From NCBI RefSeq assembly GCF_905404315.1, contig NC_066282.1, positions 8,270,501 to 8,334,500 on the forward strand: a stretch of DNA of 64,000 bases, given 5' to 3'. Position 1 is the first letter of the stretch. Each line of letters opens with the position of its first letter. The DNA is from Leptidea sinapis (lineage: Eukaryota > Arthropoda > Insecta > Lepidoptera > Pieridae). Position numbers and translations under genes: made by a program. The notes below the pieces were generated by a model. The model was not told the origin of the DNA. It was given only the letters and a program-made list of their open reading frames with translations, and did no database searches. Positions 49,701 to 60,200 of the stretch are shown here, in pieces.

Positions 49701-52700
49701 GCGTTCAAGCGGCATTTGATGACGTGCTTGCTCAGATCCCCTCCGCTGAAATCGTAGTCTTGGGTGATTTCAACGGGCACAATGCCGAATGGCTTGAATC
49801 ACGTACCACAGACTACGCAGGGCGATCTGTGCATAATTTTGCATTGGCGTATGGTCTGTCCCAATTCGTTGAGTCTCCAACGCGGCTCCCGGATGTGGAA
49901 AGCCACATGCCGTCCTTATTAGATCTTCTGCTGACTACACATCCCGATGGTTACCAGGTCTCTGTCGACGCCCCTCTCAAAACGTCCGACCATTGCCCGG
50001 TCAGGTCTGTAGTGCCTATCCGACGCCAACGTCGCAGACCACCAGCGACCCGCCGCGTTTAGCACTACAAGTCAGCAGATTGGGATAGGATGCGTTCCTT
50101 TTTTTGCATCCTACCCTTGGGGCAGAGTTTGTTTCCCTTCGGATGATCCTAGTGCCTGCGCCGTTGCAGTAGCCGTTGTGATACTGCAGGGCATGGATAT
50201 TTTTATACCAAGATCTGTAGTACCGATCGGTGGCAGATCACAGCCCTGGTTCGATGCGTAAGTTAAAGCAGCATACGACTGCAAAAAACAGGCGTATCGA
50301 ACTTGGGTTGCGGCGCTGGCTCAAAGGATCCGAACTACAAAGTTCTGAAGAGGAAATATAACCGTGCCTCCGGATTTTTAAGCGGCAAATCGCCCGTGCG
50401 AAATCGAAGCAAGTCGTCAAAATTGGCGAGCAGCTTTCCAGTTACCCGACCGGCCACGCAAGTTCTGGTCGTTGTCGAAAGCTGCTCTTGGTAACTTCAA
50501 CCAGCTGTCCATGCCGCCGTTGCACATGAGGAATGACACCCTGGCCCATACGTAAAAAGAGAAAGCCGATCTCCTGTGCACTCTTTTTGCCTCCAACTCG
50601 ACTCTTGACGACAACGGAAAAACACTGCCGACCATCCCGCGGTGTCAGAGCTCCATGCCTGAAGTACAGTTCAGACAGAAAACTATTAGGCGAGCTCTGT
50701 TTTCGTTGGACGTCAGGAAGTCGAGCGGGCCGGATGGCATTTCTCCAATCGTGCTTAGAACGTGTGCCCCTGAGTTGACGCCGGTGCTAACGCGTTTATT
50801 CCAGCACTCTTATTCAAAAGGCGTAGACTGACTCATGGAAGTCAGCCCTTGTCCATTCGATCCAAAAAAAAGGAGACAGTTCGGATCCCGCAAACTACAG
50901 GCCTATTGCTATTACCTCCTTACTCTCCAAAATCATGGAGAGCATAATTAACCGCCAGCTCTTGGTATACCTTGAGGGTCACCAGTTGCTCAACGACCGG
51001 CAGTACGACTTTCGCCATGGTCGGTCGACTGGCGATCTTCTGGTATACATAACACATAGATGGGCGGCGACTATTGAAATCAAGGGGAGAGGCCTGGCTG
51101 AAGCTGAAGACTGAAGCAGAAGCTGCTGTCAAATATAATGATGTGTTCTGCAAAGTGGTAGTACATTTTTTTATTGTATCATCAATACTTTTCGCAGCGT
51201 ACATCGATGTAAACAATATTTTATGTAGGTAATTACTTTTCACACCTTGGGTTATATAATTGGAGTTTTAGTAACGATCCCTATATTTTTTAATATTCAA
51301 TACATTCCGCAGTGCACGCGATGTAAAGAATATTTTAGGTTTAGTCTAAGATCCCAGTATGGAACGATCTTCACCGAGCTGGTTACTGGATGAAACATAA
51401 TTTTTATTAAATTTAATATGTCATTAAATATTGCATATTGGTTGCCCAGCAAATTTCAGCCCAGGATACGATTATATGTTAATTAAAAAATATATTATTT
51501 TTTAATATTTAAAGCAAACCAGCGTATGGGTCACCTGGTGTTAAGTTATCACCGCCGCCCACATTCTGTTGCAACACCAGAGGAATCACAAGAGCGTTGC
51601 CGGCCTTTAAGGAAGGTGTATGCGCTTTTTTTTTGAAGGTACCCATGTCGTATCGTCCCGGAAACACCGCACAAGGAAGCTCATTCCACAGCTTCGTAGA
51701 ACGAGGAAGAAAGCTCCTTGAAAATCGCACTGTGGAGGACCGCCACACATCCAGATGGTGGGGATGATATCCTAACTTGTGGCGTGTCATGCGAAGGTGG
51801 AATTCGGCGGCAGGAATCAGGTTAAACAGCTCTTCGGAACACTCCCCGTGATAAATGCGGTAGAGGACACACAATGAAGCGACGTCTCTACGCAACGCCA
51901 AGAGACGACTACTTTTATGTTTTTTGGATATATTTTTCCTTTTATCATTTTTAAATACTTGATTTTTAGGTGCGGAGGGATTGGCTCGCACCGACAGGAA
52001 CTTTCCTGCACTGGACGGGTCAAATACGCCCCGCCCACAAACCAAGCCGCAACAACCACCTGCGGCCTCTGCAATGCTGAGAAACGGTATGTATAGTCTA
52101 TAATAATATAGACGGCTAGGTTTTTCATATTGTATCTTGTTACCTTTTAATGATGCTACTAGGTTGGGTTTACGGACACGCTACCAGAATCTGAGTGTTC
52201 TGGCTTTGCCGGAAATGATGAGAAATATATAATGGATGATTATGCAACAATATGTTGGACCCCTTGACGTAGGTACTAAGATTAATCTAGCACGTTTCTA
52301 AACTGTATCCATCGTTATGTATAGAATAGACATAATAAAATCGTGCCTCGTATCTACATTAAATATTTTTTCCATAATAACTACTTTGACAATTTTGGTC
52401 TTTGCCATTGCACAAGCTAATCATAAATTGTTGTTGTTGCCAGGACGGTACGTCATGGGTTCCTTCAATAATACGCAAAAATGAAATATACACCTCTCTG
52501 ACTGGCACCACAATTCATCTAGCATCCATGGTCATGAAATACATAAAAAAAAACTAGCATTCATGCAAGAAGAACGACAAGGGTACAAATATCGGTGAAT
52601 TGAAGCGTGGCTGGGCTCACTAACATACCGAAGTCCTGGCTACTGAGCAGGCAAAGTAAACTACTTTAATCTTCTATCACAGTGATAGTAGAAAATAAAG

Positions 52701-55700
52701 AAATTGTTTGCACTCCCATGATTGGTCTGGTATAACAGTGTTTGGAGAATGTGAGCTGTGGTAATCACTTAACACCAGGCAACCCGTATGCTCGTTTGTC
52801 CACCTGTTACATAAAAAGTCGCGCCACAATCAATGGTATCAGCTTAGATCTTTGTAAAAGTCACTTGAGGCCTCCCCCAAAGATCTCCCACCCACCATCA
52901 GTCGTGCGCTTTCCTCATCTAACCAAATATTTTGACCAGATCATCATCCATCTTGTCCGGGGCCAACTAACACTGCGTCTTCCGTACGTGGACGCCATTC
53001 GACGTCTTACTGCTCTATATGTAGTTAGCGTAGACTATTTGGGGAGCCGAGGGGCCGGAAGCAGAGTGGTAGTGAACCACTGCAGCTGGATTCTGAGGCG
53101 GCGGTAGTTTATTGACTTTATGCACAGATGTAGGATGTTTCTTTCCGTGCCTCATACTGGAATAGAACCCTCGTGGAACTACACCATACTACCAGTGGCT
53201 TCTTTGTTCATGATGCCGGTTTAACGTACAAGTATTATTTTGTTTCGATTCAAAGGGCGTCCTAGCTTAACATCTTACGTCGTAGGAACGAGTGCAATTG
53301 CGTTACCGCTAAGAATTTTGGGCAATCAAAAAGCCCCTCGGGCTTCCTGATTGCCCAAAATCAGTGAACGTCTTATAACTTTATGGTATGGAATGTTCTA
53401 GTAGGCACAGTCCTTTAATTCATATATTATATTGATTTAAGTGGACGATTACATAGGTTTCGCCTTCGGCCGGGCCGCTTTTTAATAACAAAGTTTTGCA
53501 TAGGAATTTTCCGTTCCAATTAGTCTTAATTTTTATACGAATCTAATAACCTTAAATAAGATGGATATTGAAATCGGTCCTACATTTCGGTATGCCATGA
53601 TTTATATCCTCAGTCTCAATTATGTAACAGCGAAGCCGAGCTTATCAATCCAAGTTCAGAGCCAAGGAGCCAGCGCCAGCAACTTCCGCCTCACTCCCAC
53701 CAGCTCGTCGCGGATCACCTTACCCAATAGAAACAATCAGCAACAGAACAATCACCATCACAACCAACATGATGACCAATGGGATGACTTCCCCGCACTG
53801 GGAGGAAGGGATGACCACCCCAGCATTGGAGCTGGAACTGTACAACAACCTAAGGTATTATGATTATTTTTAGGAGGCAACGGAATTTTCAATCATAGTT
53901 GGATTGGTTTGAAGTTAAGTCATGACAAGATTACAATGTGATAAAAATTTTCATAAGATTTTTTAATGGCCAAACGTTACAATAGACATTAAATAAACAC
54001 ACGGGTAGAACTACTTAACCGTAATCATAAAAAATATATTCAATTATAAAAATACTTTATTCACCCAAATAAATCATTTTTCCATAATATCATTTCGGAA
54101 CAACGTATATGAAATCTAGTAACTGCGCGCTAACATAGGCACTGACACCCACTTCGTGCCGTCTTATGCGACCACGTAAGAGAGATTTAAATTTTGTTTA
54201 CTAAATAAATATAAAATTAAAAAAAAAAATATATTGAAGTAGGCGGTAGTTTGCGGAAATCCATAATTATACAAATGATTTAAGTTTTCTTTAGTGTTAA
54301 TTCCGCCAATATTTGTTTTTAAACAATTCGACACGTGTTTCGCCTCTACACGAGGCACCCTCAGGACGTGTTGTCTCGCCAAAATCTGGCTAGAGTCTCG
54401 GAATTAACACTAAAGAAAACTTAATTTATTTGTATAAATATAAAATTTGTTTATTCGAAAATTTCAATTATTTACTTTAAATTTTAAAATTATTTTTTAC
54501 GATTAAGTATAGGTAGTTCCACCCGAGTGTTCATTTAATGTCGCCATAATAGCGCCACGTTGTATAACATACCGCCTCACATACTCTCTTATAACACCCA
54601 AGGAATCGCACGGAGTTGCCGACCTTATAAAGCGACGAATAAACATACATATCAATTCGAAAGCTTGCTTGAAGTAAATCCATTTAACAGCAATTATATT
54701 ACCAATTTTACAAAATTTATTGAATTACGCGTTATTTTGCGGAAATCCATAATTCTCGTAAGAAAAAATGAGAGTAACAAAGTAAGATAAGAGTCTCGTT
54801 CCAGAAGTTGGCGAGTCAACATCTCCTGAGGATGCCATCGCATGCGCATCTTAGCGGAATTTACACTCAAGAAGGCTCACAACATTTAAATAATTACCAA
54901 TTTTGCTTATCTATACTAATATTATAAAGCTGCTTTTTGTTTGTTTGTTTGTTTGAACGCGCTAATCTCTGGTACTACTGGTCCGATTTGAATGATTCTT
55001 TCAGTGTTGGGTAGTCCATTTATCAAGGAAGGCTATGTTTTTTTTTTTAAATTAGGGATCCGTAATAAAATTGCTATTTTGTAACACAAGGTGTAAAATT
55101 GACAATAGAACAAAATGATGTACAGGCTATAATATAAGCAATATTTTATTACTTATAAAACTATCGCGTGAATTATACTTTATATGGCAAAACAACGTTT
55201 GCCGGGTCAGCTAGTTAGATATAAAGTTGTCTACTTACAGCTTTGGTTTGTATTCACCAAGCGGGTCTGGATAATCAGTTACCATTATGTTCTAATTGTT
55301 TCATTATTTGATAAAAGATACCAATTATTTGTTAATTAATATAATTCGTAATAATAATGATGAAAAACAAGATCTCACCAGTAACAGATAACGGTTACTC
55401 GGATTTTAATCATTATTACGGTATATAGTATAAACAGTTGTAGTATGTATAAGTAAACATTAATAATGTTAATATTAATAACCTAACAATAATTAATAGG
55501 CATCTTGTTTGTAATATTACTAATATAATATAATGTTGTAGGTGAAATTAATCAATAGTGAAGAAATGCAGTCTTACAAAAACAATAAAAGCAATCATCA
55601 GCAGAAGAAATCCCCGCCGAGTGCCGAAGCCTTTCCTGCGTTGACATCGTCTTCAGCCCCGATCGCGCCGCCGCAGTGGATCACCGTTTCCAAGTCCAAC

Positions 55701-56627
55701 AGTAAAGCAAAACAAACCAGAAAACAGCCAGAGCCACCCCCTCGGGAGCCCAAATACAACCCCGTAGCCGATTTCCCCTCGCTACCCGTCAATTCCAAAC
55801 CCAAGAAGAAAGTACAAATACAACCTCAGCCCCAACCAACAGTCAACCCTATAGCGGACAGCGCAAAGAAAAACAAAAAGAAACAGAATACGTCGAAGAA
55901 GGAGAACAACGACGCGAACTTCGCGAACGGTGTCGTTGAAAGGGACGAGTATATTCTGGCGAGTGTTAACGTTAATAACACCAGTAGTGAAGCTGATCGG
56001 AAGATCAAAACGATCAGTGAGAAACCGGCGGAGAACACGAGCAAGTCGCAACGAAGCGACTTCGCGCTAGCGGCGAAAGAATACCCGCCGCTGAATCCCC
56101 ACGCACCGAGCTGTGTCAACGTCGTGAATACTGGAAGCGTTACGTTGAACAATATCGTGAGCAGACCGGCCGTCAACGGGAAGACCCCGCCCGGTTTCAA
56201 GAAGAGGCCGCCGTGCGACGGGATGACGTTCACGAACTCGTCGGGACAGACTTTCTGCGCGCCCGTACACGAGTATATCCCGCCGCCGGATTACGAGCTC
56301 AGAAACAGGCTGCTAGTGAAGAAGTTTGCAGCCGCTTTGGGCGATTCGGCCGCAATGGAAGACTTCAAAGTCGCCTCGCAAGCTTTCCGCGACAGCATCA
56401 TAGATGCGGACGAATTCTACAGGCACTGCGAGTCAGTGCTCGGTTCAAAGATGGACGCAGTGTTTGCGGAGCTCATTGCACTGCTACCGGACATCGCGAA
56501 ACAGCAAGAGCTGGCTGTCGGTCGTGACGTGAACCTGAGCGTGTGCTCCACCTGCGGGCAGCTGATATCTGGAGCCGACAGCATCTCGCATGACACGGCT
56601 CACTGGCCGCCGCTTGCCTCTCGCTAA
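40764..56627 (+). CDS. Znf598: ZNF598/Hel2 E3 ubiquitin ligase, complete, nine exons
   Basis: ZNF598 detects collided ribosomes and ubiquitinates small-subunit proteins (known for human ZNF598 and yeast Hel2) to start ribosome quality control. Exons are 40764-40934, 41021-41272, 42001-42086, 43209-43447, 45685-45805, 48880-49031, 51970-52086, 53631-53854 and 55542-56627. All boundaries are GT-AG and in frame; total 815 residues (human about 900). The RING lies at residues 12-52 (TTCVVC..GECDHPVCFECSTRM..CPICRHDL). A cluster of C2H2-type fingers spans about 100-245 (CKLCDKLPPF, HPLCEFCEQRFMDADELYRH, HFRTEHYLCEEGEC). It ends with TRTLELQF-like ARTLELQF and a Cys/His finger (VCSTCGQLISGADS). Six FPxL-type motifs punctuate the disordered middle. 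Introns hold four LINE pieces and other repeats. Confidence 0.95.
43890..44750 (-). mobile_element. Jockey-type LINE RT fragment
   Basis: In Znf598 intron 4, antisense. It has FLDVQQAFDRVWHKGLL, then AGVPQGSVLG and NYADDRAVLASDKDAG, and a C-terminal part with KYLGLHLDRRFTWKKHI. Both coding parts are truncated and frames are broken. A 19-bp tandem duplication occurs at about 44450-44490. Confidence 0.88.
44790..44835 (-). repeat. Partial tRNA-like unit
   Basis: Reads ATGCGGGACTCGAACCC on the plus strand, the 3' half of the tRNA-like unit at 60082-60154, including its AATTTATGA flank. The 5' half is unrelated. Confidence 0.5.
45120..45570 (+). mobile_element. LINE 3' fragment interrupted by SINE copy 4
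   Basis: The LINE parts are CACCATCTGGATGTCTG.. (45140-45210) and GTGCGGTGTTTGCAGG.. with ACATGGGTACC (45473-45510). Between them is SINE copy 4 (45229-45460), carrying CTGGCTAGATAATGG and ending in an A-run. In intron 4 of Znf598. Confidence 0.7.
46268..46285. repeat. (GA)n microsatellite
   Basis: A short run of alternating GA in Znf598 intron 5. Confidence 0.7.
46560..46690. repeat. Partial copy of the fold-back repeat at 54280
   Basis: Shares TTTTCTTGAGTGTTAATTCC, CAATTTGACACGTGTTTC and CTCTACACGAGGCTTCCTC with the repeat at 54280-54424. Its second inverted arm is missing, replaced by CGAGACCTAAATAATA. Confidence 0.6.
46735..48480 (-). mobile_element. 5'-truncated LINE with RT, CR1/jockey group
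   Basis: The left edge is a TTTA repeat (3' tail on the minus strand). Coding blocks are FEKLVYDQIYPTVMNG, DFEKAFDRVDHIILL, GIPQGSHLGPLLYN and LLYADDKKIF. The C-terminal segment is at 47129-48001 with RDLGVIFDSKLTMSEHIDY. The RT core is open over 48413-47865, then changes frame. The 5' part is missing. In Znf598 intron 5, antisense. Confidence 0.9.
49160..49540 (-). mobile_element. LINE C-terminal fragment
   Basis: Minus-strand translation gives LQRAQNSILRVLSSAPWYA.., then SEIHEYLEIPTIFDEVKRY and LLQQNPIRRLKR. This is the C-terminal segment typical of jockey-type reverse transcriptases. In Znf598 intron 6. Confidence 0.75.
49550..51120 (+). mobile_element. LINE endonuclease and RT fragment, plus orientation
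   Basis: The endonuclease is in good shape at 49694-50062 (IVVLGDFNGHNAEWL, then MPSLLDLLLT, and TSDHCPVRSVVP). A frameshifted RT start follows (RRALFSLDVRKSSGPDGISP; NYRPIAITSLLSKIMESI, up to RHGRSTGDLLVY). It stops near 51120, so the RT active site is missing. Sense orientation in Znf598 intron 6. Confidence 0.88.
51505..51930 (-). mobile_element. LINE C-terminus and 3' end abutting Znf598 exon 7
   Basis: On the minus strand it encodes SLCVLYRIYHGECSEELFNL, MTRHKLGYHPHHLDVWRSST and FLPRSTKLWNELPCAVFPG, then the tail GGGDNLTPG and a stop. The frame is open for about 150 codons, so the copy is young. Its 5' side comes within about 40-80 bp of the exon 7 acceptor (51969). Confidence 0.9.
52735..52830 (+). 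mobile_element. LINE 3' fragment
   Basis: Short match to the same 3' end, with GGTAATCACTTAACACC and GTATGCTCGTTTGTCC, plus strand, in Znf598 intron 7. The downstream ORF to 53107 is not recognised. Confidence 0.6.
53258..53335 (+). mobile_element. SINE copy 5, degraded fragment
   Basis: Matches AAGGGCG..CTTAACATCTTA..CGAGTGCAATTG of the SINE body. Both ends are missing. Confidence 0.5.
54280..54424. mobile_element. Fold-back element with 26-bp perfect inverted ends
   Basis: The left arm TTAAGTTTTCTTTAGTGTTA.. (54280-54305) is the perfect reverse complement of the right arm (54399-54424). Between them is a GC-richer core with GACACGTGTTTCGCC and ACACGAGGCACC. Non-coding; in Znf598 intron 8. 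Confidence 0.7.
54560..54635 (-). mobile_element. Degraded LINE 3' fragment
   Basis: A weak match to the recurring 3' end: CATACCGCCTCACATACTC, then CACCCAAGGAATCGCACGG. In Znf598 intron 8. Confidence 0.4.
54910..55214 (+). mobile_element. Complete Helitron-like element, 305 bp
   Basis: Begins TCTATACTAATATTATAAA and ends in a hairpin GGCAAAACAACGTTTGCC followed by GGGTCAGCTAG. A precedes it and T follows. The body carries TTTG repeats near the start. It is the best-formed copy in the window; in Znf598 intron 8. Confidence 0.78.
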
Positions 56628-57239
56628 ACAATGTGATAACTTTTGTGTTCATTCACAGGTATATTTATTTAAGTCTAATAGTAAGTTAAATATATGGAAT
56701 GTAATGAGGTGCTTGCGGGCTTGTTTGGCTCACCACACAAACCTCTTGTAAATCTAGAAATTTCTGTGAAAAAATGTCTCCTAAAGTTATGTTACTTGTA
56801 AAATGTATATAAGACAGTTTTATGATTGAGAAATATAAGACGGTGTTATTTTCGTAGGTATAAAGAATACTGTTGCTATTTTTGTAATTTGAAAGTTAAA
56901 CTGTTTCAGTTTGTGTTATATTATATTTGTTAAATATGTTTTGATTTCTACTGAATCCTTCAATGTTGTGGGAGAGTAAACACATTGTCAAATAGAAAGT
57001 ATAATAAATACAATAACACTTAAAGACGTATTTGCAATGTACAAAATTAAGTAATTCACTTAAACAACTTTTAATAGCTTTTATTGTGACAACCTATTTA
57101 TTTTATCTGTAAATTGTAAAAATTTTGACAACTGCCAATTATAATAATGATGTTCAATGGAACAAAACTCTCTCTCACTTTTGTTTATTTTTTATACAGT
57201 GTTATACTACGATCCATTAAATATATTTATCGCTGATTT
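56628..57239. other. Tail-to-tail interval of Znf598 and SRP68
   Basis: 612 bp between two convergent stop codons. It holds the Znf598 3' UTR with an AATAAA near 57003 and presumably the SRP68 3' UTR. No ORF is supported. Confidence 0.7.
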
Positions 57240-60200
57240 TTACTTATCTCCTTTACCCCAACCCAGAAATCCTTTAACAAGTCCAGTAATTCCGGAAACC
57301 TGTTTCTTATCAACCCCAGTCTTATCATCCAAGTTAGGAAATTCAATGAAATTGCACGCTAAGTCAAAGAACAGAGGCTTGCAGGGAATCGCTTCCATCG
57401 GGGGAGGCAATCTATAAATATTCGGATTCTTAGTAAGCACTTGAGTATCCTCGCGATACTCGTCTAAGCGATCCACCAAAGGTTTCTTCTCTTTGTATGT
57501 CCGTCCCGTGAACTTAGTTTCTTCATCATCATCCTCGTCCTCGAGCACTGAATCTGCATGAACTTCAAATTTGCAACTTTCAATATCATTTTCCAAAGCG
57601 CGCAGTTTTTCCAATAAATGTTTACTAAGTTGTTTTTCAGCAAGAGACTCTGTGGTGTAGACACTGCAACGTTCCAGCATTGCCAGTGCTTCCCTAAAAC
57701 GCCTCAATCCAGTCAACACTTGAGCTATATAATAACAGCGGAACGCTTTGTACGCCTTCACCTCAATCTCTATCTCCTTTTGATATCCAACATCTGCCTC
57801 AAAGCCAGGAATTTGTTGCAATTCTGTGTAATTCTGCAGAATTATCTCGTACAGTCTTGTTAGGTCTTGAGGACGAACTTTTTTGCCGTCCATTTGCGCG
57901 TTATTTTTCCGCGCCTCTTCCGCCTGCTGTATCATAAGATTGTTCCTCTCAATTGTTCTTACGAGACGTAGATACATCAGGTATGATAGCAAATAGCTAA
58001 TTCCAGACATTTGAGTCTCGGATATTGATTTCAGCTTGGGGTCGATCTTTATCTCGTCTTTGATGGCGGTTATGGCGTCCTTGCAGTCCATCAGAATGTT
58101 CTCCAATATGTCAATCTTCGCTTGAAAGGTGGGAGCGTTGGCCACAGACTTGTCGAGATCCTGTAGCGCGATCAGGAACAGTCGAACCTTCTCTGGGCGG
58201 ACGGTAACACGACGTCCGCGCCACTCGACCTCATGCATGACTCCAGAACGGGATTCCCTAATAAAGAAAGGCAAATTCTTTTAAGAAATGTTTTAGCCAA
58301 TGACACGAATAGAAATATTTAGAAAGACAACAGTAAAAAAGTATATTCATAGGGTTCACTCGATCGTAAGTTAAGAACAACAATGATAGCTAAATCAAAA
58401 TTAACACAATTATTATTACCAGGTAAATATTTATTACCAATATCAGAGCAGGCACATTGAGATTCAAGTAGCTCTATAACCGCGAGTGTACCCGCCTAAG
58501 GCCCGGTTTCCACCAAAGCCAAAGCGGAGAGGAGATGCGTTATGATAACCAATCTGATTTGTTATTTCCACATCTCTCCGCTTACCCTCGGTGAAAATGG
58601 ATCAAGAGGAGAGGAGATGTCTCATTTTTCTTTGATTTTGTGCCGCGAGCAAGCAAGAGATGTGAGATGTCTGTAGTCGCGCTTGCGCGGCACTCCTTTC
58701 CCGCACCTCCCCGCGTCTCGCACACCCAAAAGCGTCATTTATTAGAGTGACATCTTGAATGCAAAAGGCTTTCCTTCCGTATTTTTTTTTTGACATTTTA
58801 CATGGTTTCTTATCCTGAATCTATGTTTCCGTCGCACCCTTCCCCAAAAAAACTCCTTTAAAATATAACTTTTTTAACGACATGGCGTCTTCCTTTTGTA
58901 GATATCAGTTGACTGATTTCGAGCTCTCACAGCTCACATCTCCTCCCCGCTTTGGAGGAAACTGGTCCTAAAACAATGTGGATGGGGCCTCTGTTTCCAC
59001 CATTCGACTTTTTAATTGGGTCAACTTAAGGGTATGTTCCGATATGCACTGCACAGTGCTATCACTGTAGAAAAATTCGTTCCGTTATGGACTGCCAGTA
59101 TACTGCTACAGTACCCTAAGGAAATTTATGACGTCATCAATCGCCGCCATATACTACTGTGAGCACTGGCGTTTTCGAGGTAAGGTACTCGCAGTACTTT
59201 GATCACGTGATCAGTCAAAACTACTCGAGTGTCTATTAAAAAACGGTTTATAAACAATACCTACAGTTCAACCCCAAAGTTATAAAGTTCTGTAATTAGT
59301 TTGGTAATAAATAAAAAAAAAGGAAGAATTGCAAAAACTATTGACTAAATAACTACCTAGACTGTATTAAAAATTACTACTAAATTACCTGTAATTTTTT
59401 TTCGTTTATTGGAATCAATAATTATAATTTTTTTTAAATTTCTAAATTTTACCCTACATGACCTCTGTACATTAACTTATACACAAAGTTAATAGAAGTT
59501 AAGTTATGAAAAACATATTATTTTTAATAAAAAACTACTTACTTTTATTATATTATAAATTCAATTTACAATTCATATCAATTAAAATAATTTTAATTTG
59601 ACTGTACTCCAACAACAGTTTTTTTTAATAAACTAGAAAACTTATATTACACTCATTTCAATGCGGCTGACAGTATACGGGATTGCGTTCCGTTTTAAAT
59701 AGTAACGAGTATAACTAACTATAAAGGAACGGCTTCACAGTATACTAAATTGACGTCACACTGTACATTGGTCGCAGTGCATATCGGAACATACCCTAAA
59801 TAACGTTCTCTCTACAGGACCTGGAACAGTCTGAGGCAATCACTCCCACGATTCAAGAACAAATTAAGCCAGATTATAAAAAATACCAAACAAAATGTTT
59901 ACAAAACAGGACCTCGAAAAGTTTCACGCGAACTTGTTACATTGCTTTACTAGACACATCAACCAATTGCATTAAAAATAAACATCGCTACAAGAGCACG
60001 CATTTCAAATATAGAGCCCTTTATAAAAACACATAATACATATATCAACTCCAAAAAAAAATTTGAAAAACAAAATTTTATGAACGATGCGGGACTCGAA
60101 CCCACGACCTCCGGCGTTCCGTGCCGGTGCTCTAACCAACTGAGCCAACCGTTCGAGTACCGCCTCGTTATAAAATTCTGAGCCTGAGGGTGTTCGCTTT

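Noticed and set aside
52742..53107. 121-codon ORF in Znf598 intron 7
   Set aside because: Starts in a LINE 3' end and then runs into unrecognised repeat-like sequence; no family match.
55598..56270. Several minus-strand and alternate-frame ORFs over the last Znf598 exon
   Set aside because: They are shadows of the GC-rich coding exon, without domains.
60082..60154. Functional tRNA gene
   Set aside because: Stems fit, but C33 in the anticodon loop, no fitting isotype and repeat relatives make a working tRNA unlikely; listed as tRNA-like repeat.
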